This document shows, in pieces, positions 1 through 5,317 of a DNA stretch of 5,388 nucleotides. The stretch is from an uncultured Clostridia bacterium. Lineage in GTDB: Bacteria > Bacillota > Clostridia > Oscillospirales > Oscillospiraceae. A model generated the notes under the pieces. That model was not told the DNA's origin and ran no database searches. It saw nothing but the letters and a program-made list of their open reading frames with translations. Every line of letters starts with the position of its first letter. Position 1 is the stretch's first letter. The translations under genes were made by a program, and so were the position numbers. The stretch spans positions 1-5,388 of the forward strand of contig CALZAG010000106.1 of assembly GCA_945613045.1 (NCBI GenBank), read 5' to 3'.

Positions 1-1745
1 ATAAAATCATCGACGAGAACGGGAGGGTGGGGGAGCGCCGGATATTCATCGCGGCAGGGGAAAAACTCCTTCACGAACACATCGTTTTTATACAGTCTCA
101 CGCTGTCGGCATTGGTGAATACAAAGACCCTGCCGATATCTCCTGCGGGGTGCTCGCCGATATCCATGGAGGAGGACACCACGCAGCAGGGCGCATTTTC
201 GCTCTGGCTTGCGTACACAGCGGCCGCGAGCTTGGGGTTGCGGAACATATCCATAACGCCGTGGTAGCATATGCCGTCGCCGCTGCCGAAGTCCTGATGC
301 GTGTTGTAATCGAACATACACCAGGGAAAAATACCGCAGATATCGTCGGCTGCGTACATCGCGTCGAGCACCTTCGCGTGCCTGAGGGCGTGGCTGAGGC
401 GATGCCGCTCATCGTCAAAGGGCTTGGTGGGGAACATATGCCCGTTGCACTCGGACACAAGATAGGGTCTGTTTTTCTTCGAGGTGACGGCGCTTTTTGC
501 CTTGAGACCTGCGTTGTCCCCGCTGTGGGAAAAGTCGTTGAAGGCGTATACGTCCTCGAGCAGACGGCTTTTTTCAAGATACCGCACGCCGCTCGTCTGA
601 CGGCTGCCGTCAATGCTGCGGGCGGCTTTGTTGGTGAGGCGGTAAAGCTCGTCGCAGTCCTGCGACTCGTTTATCCTAACGCCCCAGAGCATGACCGACG
701 GGTGATGCATATACTGCCGCACCATCTCTTCTGTGTTGATGACGGCCTGCTTTTTCCAAGCCTCGTCGCCGATATGCTGCCAGCCGGGTATCTCGGTGAA
801 CACCAGGATTCCGAGCTCATCGCAGCGGTCGATAAAATGCTGTGACTGGGGATAGTGCGAGGTCCTGACGGCGTTGACGCCCAGCTCGTATTTGAGGATA
901 TCCGCGTCAAAGGCCTGAATCGAGGCTGGCATGGCATAGCCGACATAGGGGTAGGACTGATGCCGGTTGAGGCCCCTGAGCTTGACCTTTTCGCCGTTAA
1001 GATAAAAGCCGTCGTTTTCAAATCTTACAGTCCTGAAGCCGAAGCGGACGCAGCGCTCATCAATGACCCTGCCCGCTTCACAGGCTCTTATGCGGGCGGT
1101 GTACAGCACGGGGCTTTCCAAAGTCCAGAGCTTCCCGTCCGGTACGCTGAGCGTAAACTCTTTGCCGACGGCGGAGGCGGCGGTGCGGCCCTCGGGGTCG
1201 ATTATATCGGTAATGACATGAGCGCTCGCGCTCGATATCCGAAGCCGTATTTCGCGCAGGCCGGTGTTTTCAAGAAGAGCCTCCTCGATATAACCGCATT
1301 CTCTGACCTCCAGAGTGACCTCGCGGTACAGTCCGCCGTAGCAGAGATAGTCGATAACAAAGCCGAAGGGCGGGATGTTGAGGCTCTCGCGGGTGTCGAG
1401 CCTGACGTCTATTGTGTTCTCCGCGCCGAAAACGACATGGTCGGTGATATCGACCGTGAAGGCGGTGTAGCCGCAGGCGTGACGCCCGGCTTCGGCGCCG
1501 TTGCAGAATACCACCGCCTCATGAGCCGCGCCGTCAAAGCGCAGCAGCAGCCGCTTGCCGCGCCAGTCCTCCGGCGCGTGAAAGCGCTTCCTGTAACCGC
1601 AGACCATCTGATAGGCCGTGCAGTCAGCGTAGTTGTACGGTATCTCCTTTGCGGTGTGCGGAAGCCTTACGGCGACGGCGTTTTCAAAGCCGCCGTCAAA
1701 ATCCTCCGTGAAAAGCCAACCGTTATTAAATGGAATATTCATCAT
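1..1745 (-). CDS. GH2 family glycoside hydrolase (beta-galactosidase-like), C-terminus off the left edge
   Basis: Retaining glycoside hydrolase of family 2, most likely a beta-galactosidase; beta-glucuronidase or another GH2 specificity is not excluded. The reverse frame is open for 581 codons from ATG at 1745 to the window edge with no stop. Seen in order (numbered from 1745): an N-terminal jelly-roll sugar-binding domain at about 10-160 (including GYRKRF and GYTAFTVDIT), an Ig-like domain at about 165-250, and a TIM barrel from about 250. The barrel opens with RGLNRHQ at 257-263 and contains SHYPQS. The acid/base is predicted as E360 in RINES and the nucleophile as E432 in SECNGHMFPTK. W475 lies in PWCMFDYNTH, followed by GSGDG and YHGVMDM. 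The spacing of 72 residues between the two glutamates suits the family. There is no signal peptide, so it is probably cytosolic and acts on imported oligosaccharides. AAGGAG at 1751-1756 sits 5 nt before ATG 1745 and 8 nt before a second ATG at 1742; either could be the start. The protein probably lacks its last 100-200 residues only because of the window edge. Confidence 0.93.
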   Translation of the reverse strand, partial: MMNIPFNNGWLFTEDFDGGFENAVAVRLPHTAKEIPYNYADCTAYQMVCGYRKRFHAPEDWRGKRLLLRFDGAAHEAVVFCNGAEAGRHACGYTAFTVDITDHVVFGAENTIDVRLDTRESLNIPPFGFVIDYLCYGGLYREVTLEVRECGYIEEALLENTGLREIRLRISSASAHVITDIIDPEGRTAASAVGKEFTLSVPDGKLWTLESPVLYTARIRACEAGRVIDERCVRFGFRTVRFENDGFYLNGEKVKLRGLNRHQSYPYVGYAMPASIQAFDADILKYELGVNAVRTSHYPQSQHFIDRCDELGILVFTEIPGWQHIGDEAWKKQAVINTEEMVRQYMHHPSVMLWGVRINESQDCDELYRLTNKAARSIDGSRQTSGVRYLEKSRLLEDVYAFNDFSHSGDNAGLKAKSAVTSKKNRPYLVSECNGHMFPTKPFDDERHRLSHALRHAKVLDAMYAADDICGIFPWCMFDYNTHQDFGSGDGICYHGVMDMFRNPKLAAAVYASQSENAPCCVVSSSMDIGEHPAGDIGRVFVFTNADSVRLYKNDVFVKEFFPCRDEYPALPHPPVLVDDF

Positions 1746-1778
1746 TGCTTCTCCTTGAATTATCACTACCTGAATTTT

Positions 1779-1806
1779 ATCATATTCGGCCCTGTTTGCA
1801 AATCAA
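1779..1806 (-). promoter_or_regulatory. Putative sigma-A promoter for the GH2 gene
   Basis: On the minus strand, TTGATT (1806-1801, 4/6 match to TTGACA) and TATGAT (1784-1779, 5/6 match to TATAAT) are 16 bp apart. An overlapping alternative pairs TTGCAA with TAAAAT shifted 5 bp downstream. Either would give a leader of roughly 30 nt before the AAGGAG Shine-Dalgarno. The pairing is inferred from sequence only. It lies back to back with the phosphatase promoter, so one bound regulator could affect both genes. Confidence 0.5.
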
Positions 1807-1813
1807 ATAATTA

Positions 1814-1842
1814 TTGCGTTTGAAAGCTCATGCCATTATAAT
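1814..1842 (+). promoter_or_regulatory. Putative sigma-A promoter for the HAD phosphatase gene
   Basis: A perfect TATAAT lies at 1837-1842, 17 bp downstream of a weak TTGCGT -35 (1814-1819, 3/6 match). Transcription would start near 1849, giving a leader of about 25 nt with GGGAG (1861-1865) 8 nt before the ATG at 1874. The -10 element is convincing. The -35 is poor, which could indicate a need for an activator. I did not find a clear operator palindrome here. Confidence 0.6.
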
Positions 1843-1873
1843 ATACACGAAATTTAATTTGGGAGTATGAATA

Positions 1874-2668
1874 ATGGATAAGCTGCTGAACACAAAACTG
1901 TTTCTTCTCGACATGGACGGCACTCTTTACCTTGGCGACGAGGTGTTCGAGGGCGCGGTCGACTTTATAAATACCATCAGTGCGACCGGCAGGGAGTACA
2001 TATACCTGACGAACAACTCCTCCCGCGCGGGCGTGGACTATGTGACCAGACTGCGCAGGCTGGGCTTCCCCTGCGAGCCGGAGAATGTTTTCACCTCCGG
2101 CATGGCCACCGCCATGTACCTGAATGAAAAATTCCCCGGCGCCGCGGTCTACCCCGTCGGAACACCGGCGTTTTTGGGTGAGCTTGAAAGCTACGGCGTG
2201 AAGCTTGACGACAGCGAGGCTGTAAAGGTCGTATGTGTGGGCTTTGACACTACGCTCACCTATGAAAAGCTCGATAAAGCTGTGCATTATCTGCGGCGCG
2301 GCGCGGCGTTCGTCGCGGCAAACCCTGACTGGGTATGCCCCATGCCCGCCGACGAGGTACTGCCCGACTGCGGCAGCATATGCGCCCTGCTGACCGCCGC
2401 TACCGGCGTTAAGCCCGAGTTTATCGGAAAGCCCAACAGAAATATGGTCGATATCATCTCCCGCAAGACGGGTGTTCCGAACGAAAATATCTGCTGCGTG
2501 GGAGACAGGCTTTATACCGACATCGCCGTTGCGCAGAACGCCGGCGCGGTATCAGTGTGCGTGCTCTCGGGCGAAAGCAGCATGGACGATATAAACGCCG
2601 CCGAGCGAAAGCCCGACTATGTGCTTAAAAACGTCGCCGAGCTTGCGCAGATCCTTAAAGCCAACTGA
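1874..2668 (+). CDS. HAD-IIA family phosphatase (NagD/AraL-like)
   Basis: A 264-aa cytosolic phosphatase of the haloacid dehalogenase superfamily, subclass IIA. It probably dephosphorylates a sugar phosphate or other small phosphoester; the substrate cannot be read from sequence. All four HAD motifs are present. Motif I is DMDGT with nucleophile D13 and acid/base D15. Motif II is LTNNSS with T46. Motif III is K186 in GKPNRNM. Motif IV is VGDRLYTDI with D211 and D216 for Mg2+. The segment between motifs II and III (about residues 80-180, with VGFD and ANPDW) is the C2-type cap that defines HAD-IIA, and the length is normal for NagD/AraL proteins. GGGAG 8 nt upstream supports the start, and an in-frame TGA at 1868-1870 rules out an earlier one. 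The gene is divergent from the GH2 gene, which weakly suggests a role in sugar metabolism. Codon use is GC-rich, as in the GH2 gene and unlike the two downstream genes. Confidence 0.93.
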   Translation: MDKLLNTKLFLLDMDGTLYLGDEVFEGAVDFINTISATGREYIYLTNNSSRAGVDYVTRLRRLGFPCEPENVFTSGMATAMYLNEKFPGAAVYPVGTPAFLGELESYGVKLDDSEAVKVVCVGFDTTLTYEKLDKAVHYLRRGAAFVAANPDWVCPMPADEVLPDCGSICALLTAATGVKPEFIGKPNRNMVDIISRKTGVPNENICCVGDRLYTDIAVAQNAGAVSVCVLSGESSMDDINAAERKPDYVLKNVAELAQILKAN

Positions 2669-2671
2669 GAC

Positions 2672-2700
2672 CGGCTTCTGCTATTTAAGCAGCCGCTGCT
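2672..2700 (+). other. Short alternative stem-loops between the phosphatase and the small membrane genes
   Basis: CTGCT (2678-2682) can pair with AGCAG (2688-2692) across the 5-nt loop ATTTA. The same AGCAG can instead pair with a second CTGCT (2696-2700) across a 3-nt loop. The first hairpin can be extended by a few pairs (CGGC with GCTG) beyond two mismatches. No T-run follows either hairpin, so this is not a convincing intrinsic terminator. Transcripts of the phosphatase gene may read into the next gene. A processing or weak attenuation role is possible but unproven. Confidence 0.3.
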
Positions 2701-2733
2701 ACAACAATTCGCGCTAAAAATATGCGGTGTTAA

Positions 2734-3072
2734 ATGAGAATTGTTATCTATTGGGCAATCAATCTTCTGCTGTTCGTTTTTATGTATGGTACAAATCCGT
2801 TTATACCGTTTATCATTTGGATAGTTTTTATGATGTGCATTTGGATATATGAAGGCTACGGATATAATAACTACATTCAGGAAAAATATCCGGAAGAGTA
2901 TGCGGCAGTGACTGGCAGGAAAAAAACTTTAAAAGCTCACTTCAAACTGTCTAAGAGCACTAAAGATCAGGAGCTAAAAATTAATCAGCAACGGATTAAA
3001 CAAGTTATTGTATCAATTATAATCTGGTTTATTCTTGCTCCTGTTGTTTTAATTTTGGGAGCAATTAATTAA
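2734..3072 (+). CDS. Small membrane protein of unknown function, 112 aa
   Basis: I do not recognise the family. The protein has three likely membrane segments: residues about 3-18, 23-39 and 91-111. A charged middle region (about 45-90) carries YPEEY, TGRKK and many Lys residues, so it probably faces the cytoplasm. NPFIPF separates the first two segments. The ribosome binding site is weak: only GCGGTG lies 4 nt before the ATG, and no better start exists upstream because the nearby ATG at 2722 stops after three codons. No strong promoter lies in the 65-nt gap after the phosphatase gene, so it may depend on read-through. Base composition is much richer in A and T than in the flanking enzyme genes, which suggests separate origin by transfer. 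The stop codon lies inside a four-copy AATT repeat. The continuous hydrophobic/charged pattern supports a real gene. Confidence 0.72.
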   Translation: MRIVIYWAINLLLFVFMYGTNPFIPFIIWIVFMMCIWIYEGYGYNNYIQEKYPEEYAAVTGRKKTLKAHFKLSKSTKDQELKINQQRIKQVIVSIIIWFILAPVVLILGAIN

Positions 3073-3078
3073 TTAATT
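3063..3078. repeat. (AATT)4 tandem repeat over a stop codon
   Basis: Four exact head-to-tail copies of AATT, which together form a 16-bp perfect palindrome. The TAA stop of the 112-aa gene (3070-3072) lies inside it. Slippage by one unit would alter only the last residue and the stop context. Confidence 0.8.
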
Positions 3079-3146
3079 CAGATATTTTTGAACGAAAATA
3101 ATGCGGATGCTTTCCATATCGGGTCTCATAGGCCAAGGTGATTTAT

Positions 3147-3608
3147 ATGTTTTCTTTCTTAAAATGGGCATCTGAATTTCCTCTTGCTTTATGGGTTTTA
3201 TTATCATTTGACAGCATATTTACATTAAGACTCATAATATTTGACATGCTTGTCGGTAGCTTTGACGGCAGGTATAATACCTGCAGAAAGAAAGCTGTTG
3301 CTATAAGAAAGCAGCAAAACTTACTCTCTCGTTTCAGTTTCAAATACATAGAAGAGTATGTATGCGATAAGCTCCGCAAGCCTTACAAAAGGTATATTGT
3401 GATAAAAGTGTTATATGATATATGGTTTGTAATCGGTTTATTGTTTATGATAACAGTATGGGCCTATAGTTTTAATAATGAATTACTTGTTATAGTAAAA
3501 GGAGTAATTATTATTATTAGTATCTTGATGTGGATACTGTTATTTATACCATATGATCCCTTTACAAGGCGAACACGACGGATTGATTTCAAATTTCCTA
3601 ATAGATAA
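3147..3608 (+). CDS. Small membrane protein of unknown function, 153 aa
   Basis: I do not recognise the family. From ATG 3147 the protein has one hydrophobic, partly amphipathic segment near residues 11-33 and two strong membrane segments at about 88-108 and 113-134. A basic, presumably cytoplasmic, region lies between (about 42-87: RKK, RKQQ, KLRKPYKR), and the tail is basic (TRRTRRIDFKF). An in-frame GTG at 3138 would add three residues. ATG 3147 is preferred because AAGGTGAT, which matches part of the anti-Shine-Dalgarno complement, lies about 6 nt before it and overlaps that GTG. The gene follows the 112-aa gene after 74 nt on the same strand and has the same AT-rich composition and three-segment plan with a basic middle. 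The two were probably acquired and perhaps transcribed together. Nothing in the sequence shows enzymatic activity. An immunity-like or accessory membrane role would be a guess. Confidence 0.72.
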   Translation: MFSFLKWASEFPLALWVLLSFDSIFTLRLIIFDMLVGSFDGRYNTCRKKAVAIRKQQNLLSRFSFKYIEEYVCDKLRKPYKRYIVIKVLYDIWFVIGLLFMITVWAYSFNNELLVIVKGVIIIISILMWILLFIPYDPFTRRTRRIDFKFPNR

Positions 3609-3734
3609 ATCATAACGCCATAAAACAATATAGCTAATACAGCAACACTGTGTTTAGTTAGCTTGATAGACGCCATGACCGCACAAATCAACACTCAAAA
3701 ACAGGCGGACTATTGCGACACCGAAATAAGGCTG

Positions 3735-3769
3735 AAAAAGCTTCCCTTCGAGCCGAAGGGAAGCTTTTT
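3735..3769. terminator. Bidirectional rho-independent terminator
   Basis: A perfect 16-bp inverted repeat (3735-3750 and 3754-3769) with the 3-nt loop AGC. The stem core is GCTTCCCTTCG, flanked by A5 on the left and T5 on the right, so each strand has a U-run after the GC-rich stem. It lies 12 nt beyond the stop of the minus-strand NAGPA-type gene and 126 nt beyond the stop of the plus-strand 153-aa gene. It therefore serves both convergent transcription units. The region 3609-3734 before it holds only a weak imperfect hairpin (AGCTAA 3632-3637 with TTAGCT 3658-3663). Confidence 0.92.
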
Positions 3770-3781
3770 GATATCAGCACA

Positions 3782-5059
3782 TCAGCCGTATACCCATGCG
3801 TTGGGGAGGTAGCGGCACTGTATCTGCGGGTTTGAACATTTTGTTATGTACTCGCCGTTGTACCATATAACGGCACTTGTGCCGCCGTCAAGGTTCATGG
3901 CCTGATAGGCGTCATAGCGCTGCATGATGTTGGTGCATTCGGGAAGACCGACACCGAGCGAACGGCCGGGAAGACGGCCTTCGATCACGAGCATCAGCAC
4001 TTCGCCGTGGCGTGTCTGGCCGAGAACGGCGCGGGGCTGAATGGAGGTAAATCCGGAAAGATCGTCCACAAGGGCCTTTCCGTCGATTATGAGAGCGGGG
4101 CTGAATTCAACGGCGTCCGTCGTACCCTTGCCCACCTCGTTGTACGCGTCGGTGATATATAGCCTGTCATCGTCGTGCAGCTCGATGCGCTTTTTACCGT
4201 AGCCGTAGTGCGTACCGTATTCCCGGCCCTCGCACATGGTATAGCCCGCCAGATCGCCGCCGGAGCCAACGCCGTTTGCGTCGATGAAGCCGCTGCCGGT
4301 TATACCGATAACGCCATCGTTGTTTTTGACAAGATCCTCAAGGTACTCGCCGTAAGCGCCGATGTGACTGGAAAGACAGCAGCGCAGCAGGGAGGGATCC
4401 TTTGCTATCGCCAGTACGCCCTGGTAACCTGAGCCTTTAACACGGACGATAAGAATTTTGTTTTTAGCGTCAACGGCCAGGACCTGATCGCCCTGCGTGG
4501 TCTTGATGCTCGTGCCGTCGTCGTCAATGCCGGCTTCGTTTATGTAGATCTTATCCCAACCGCTTTTGGTAACACCGGGATTTGTCTTGACGTATTGTTC
4601 AAAAGAGGTCTGATCAAGCTCGCTGAAAAGCTTGAAGAAGTCCTTTTTGCTCTCAAGCTCCTGCTCAGCCTTGCTGTCCTTGCTATCATCCCATTTGCTG
4701 ATTATTCCCGCCTGACTTTCCTCAGCGTCAACTACGCGGCTCATGACCTCGTCTATCATATCCTGAGGGAAGAAAAACTCAGCCAGCCAGTGATGGTTGA
4801 GCGTCAACATGGCGGTCTCGATATATGCCTCACGGAGATTTTTGATTGCCGGAATATTTGTATAGACCACAAAGGTATACATACCGAGAAGCAGGGCAAT
4901 GATGCAGGCGAAGGTGACCAGGACCTTGCGTAGCCTGCGGGGTTTTTTGGCCGGTTTGGTTTTGACGGCAGCAACGGCGGCGGGACGTTTTTCTTCACTT
5001 CCGGAGCCGGACTTGGCGGATGAGTGCTTCCCGCTGGAAGAAGAACCGAAAAGTTTTAT
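3782..5059 (-). CDS. Membrane-anchored phosphodiester glycosidase domain protein (NAGPA/DUF2233 family), apparent ATA start
   Basis: Predicted type II membrane protein of 425 aa, with a NAGPA-like domain (the family of the enzyme that uncovers mannose 6-phosphate; bacterial members act on phosphodiester-linked or exopolysaccharide glycans). From an ATA codon at 5059: a Ser-, Lys-, Ala- and Pro-rich cytoplasmic tail (1-45), one membrane segment (about 46-66), an acidic, probably helical linker (about 75-150), then the extracellular domain. Family-like motifs are GVIGITGSGFIDANG (D260), QPRAVLGQ, VIEGR, AMNLDGGTSAV (D391-G392-G393) and the C-terminal YLPNAWVYG. The usual NGGFF-like element appears here as TGSGF. 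AGGAGG (5073-5068) lies 8 nt before ATA, which follows an in-frame TAA (5062-5060). The first in-frame ATG is codon 60 (4882), inside the membrane segment, so starting there would destroy the anchor. No in-frame GTG or TTG lies between. The family call is firm; the exact substrate is unknown. Confidence 0.88.
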   Translation of the reverse strand: MKLFGSSSSGKHSSAKSGSGSEEKRPAAVAAVKTKPAKKPRRLRKVLVTFACIIALLLGMYTFVVYTNIPAIKNLREAYIETAMLTLNHHWLAEFFFPQDMIDEVMSRVVDAEESQAGIISKWDDSKDSKAEQELESKKDFFKLFSELDQTSFEQYVKTNPGVTKSGWDKIYINEAGIDDDGTSIKTTQGDQVLAVDAKNKILIVRVKGSGYQGVLAIAKDPSLLRCCLSSHIGAYGEYLEDLVKNNDGVIGITGSGFIDANGVGSGGDLAGYTMCEGREYGTHYGYGKKRIELHDDDRLYITDAYNEVGKGTTDAVEFSPALIIDGKALVDDLSGFTSIQPRAVLGQTRHGEVLMLVIEGRLPGRSLGVGLPECTNIMQRYDAYQAMNLDGGTSAVIWYNGEYITKCSNPQIQCRYLPNAWVYG

Positions 5060-5067
5060 TTAAAGCG

Positions 5068-5073
5068 CCTCCT
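5068..5073 (-). promoter_or_regulatory. Shine-Dalgarno AGGAGG that points to an ATA start
   Basis: AGGAGG on the minus strand, with an 8-nt spacer ending in TAA, then ATA AAA CTT. The spacing is ideal and no ATG, GTG or TTG lies within the next 50 nt in any frame. The site therefore decides the start at 5059. Confidence 0.8.
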
Positions 5074-5102
5074 CTGGAGCGTTATGCCCGAATATTGCTT
5101 TA

Positions 5103-5131
5103 ATAATAACACATTTTATGTGTTATTCCAA
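5103..5131 (-). promoter_or_regulatory. Putative sigma-A promoter of the NAGPA-type gene
   Basis: On the minus strand, TTGGAA (5131-5126, 4/6 match) and TATTAT (5108-5103, 5/6 match) are separated by exactly 17 bp. The predicted start near 5096 gives a leader of about 37 nt containing AGGAGG. The spacer and the inner parts of both hexamers form a perfect inverted repeat, listed separately as a likely operator. Confidence 0.65.
5105..5127. promoter_or_regulatory. Perfect 10-bp inverted repeat inside the promoter, likely operator
   Basis: AATAACACAT (5105-5114) and ATGTGTTATT (5118-5127) are exact inverted copies separated by TTT. The palindrome fills the space between the -35 and -10 hexamers of the minus-strand promoter and reaches into both. 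A dimeric repressor bound here would block RNA polymerase. As RNA it would be an AT-rich hairpin, but it lies upstream of the predicted transcription start, so a DNA role is favoured. I cannot name the regulator. Confidence 0.6.
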
Positions 5132-5246
5132 CATAATTTTACCCAAGTTTTCCGACGACTTCTTGCAAATAATTGTCCATTTCGACGATTTGTTTCAGCG
5201 CTTGTTAACTGATAAGTCATATTTTTCCGATTTTTTAGGAGTAAAG

Positions 5247-5273
5247 GGCGGCTGATCCCGATTGGCAGCCGCC
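5247..5273. repeat. GC-rich interrupted inverted repeat overlapping the plus-strand -35
   Basis: GGCGGCTG (5247-5254) and CAGCCGCC (5266-5273) are exact inverted copies around an 11-nt loop. The right arm overlaps the last two bases of the plus-strand -35 (TTGGCA 5262-5267). Neither strand has a proper T-run after it (the minus strand reads CTTTACTCC), so it is a poor terminator. It may be an operator for the gene at 5318. Confidence 0.5.
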
Positions 5274-5290
5274 TGGCTGTAAAGTACAAT
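5262..5290 (+). promoter_or_regulatory. Strong putative sigma-A promoter for the gene at 5318
   Basis: TTGGCA (5262-5267, 5/6 match) and TACAAT (5285-5290, 5/6 match) are exactly 17 bp apart. The start would fall near 5297, giving a short leader of about 20 nt with GGAGG. This is the best-matching promoter pair in the window. Confidence 0.72.
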
Positions 5291-5317
5291 GATATCAGGA
5301 AAAAGGAGGGTATAAAA

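Noticed and set aside
27..1823. Long plus-strand open frames (27-845 and 855-1823) opposite the GH2 gene
   Set aside because: They are antisense shadows of a GC-rich gene. The minus frame carries complete GH2 motifs, while the plus-strand translations show no recognisable domain and no ribosome binding site.
1821..1835. Possible catabolite response element (TGAAAGCTCATGCC)
   Set aside because: It lacks the central CG and has about three mismatches to the consensus, too weak to call.
1867..1881. Mini open frame (ATG, four codons, then TAA) overlapping the HAD start
   Set aside because: Only 1 nt separates it from GGGAG, which is too close for initiation.
1811..2287. Minus-strand open frame opposite the HAD gene
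   Set aside because: The plus frame carries all four HAD motifs. The opposite frame overlaps the promoter region and shows no domain.
3101..3175. 24-codon open frame overlapping the start of the 153-aa gene
   Set aside because: It has no convincing Shine-Dalgarno and no recognisable product. The leader similarity noted separately does not make it coding.
3676..3813. 45-codon plus-strand open frame beginning MTAQINTQKQ
   Set aside because: It has no ribosome binding site, runs through the bidirectional terminator and into the antisense of the NAGPA-type gene.
4595..4933. Plus-strand open frame opposite the NAGPA-type gene
   Set aside because: It is a shadow of the linker and anchor coding region, with no ribosome binding site or domain.
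5181..5188. Spo0A-box-like TTCGACG in the divergent region
   Set aside because: It has one mismatch to the 7-bp box, which is expected by chance, and no independent support for sporulation control.
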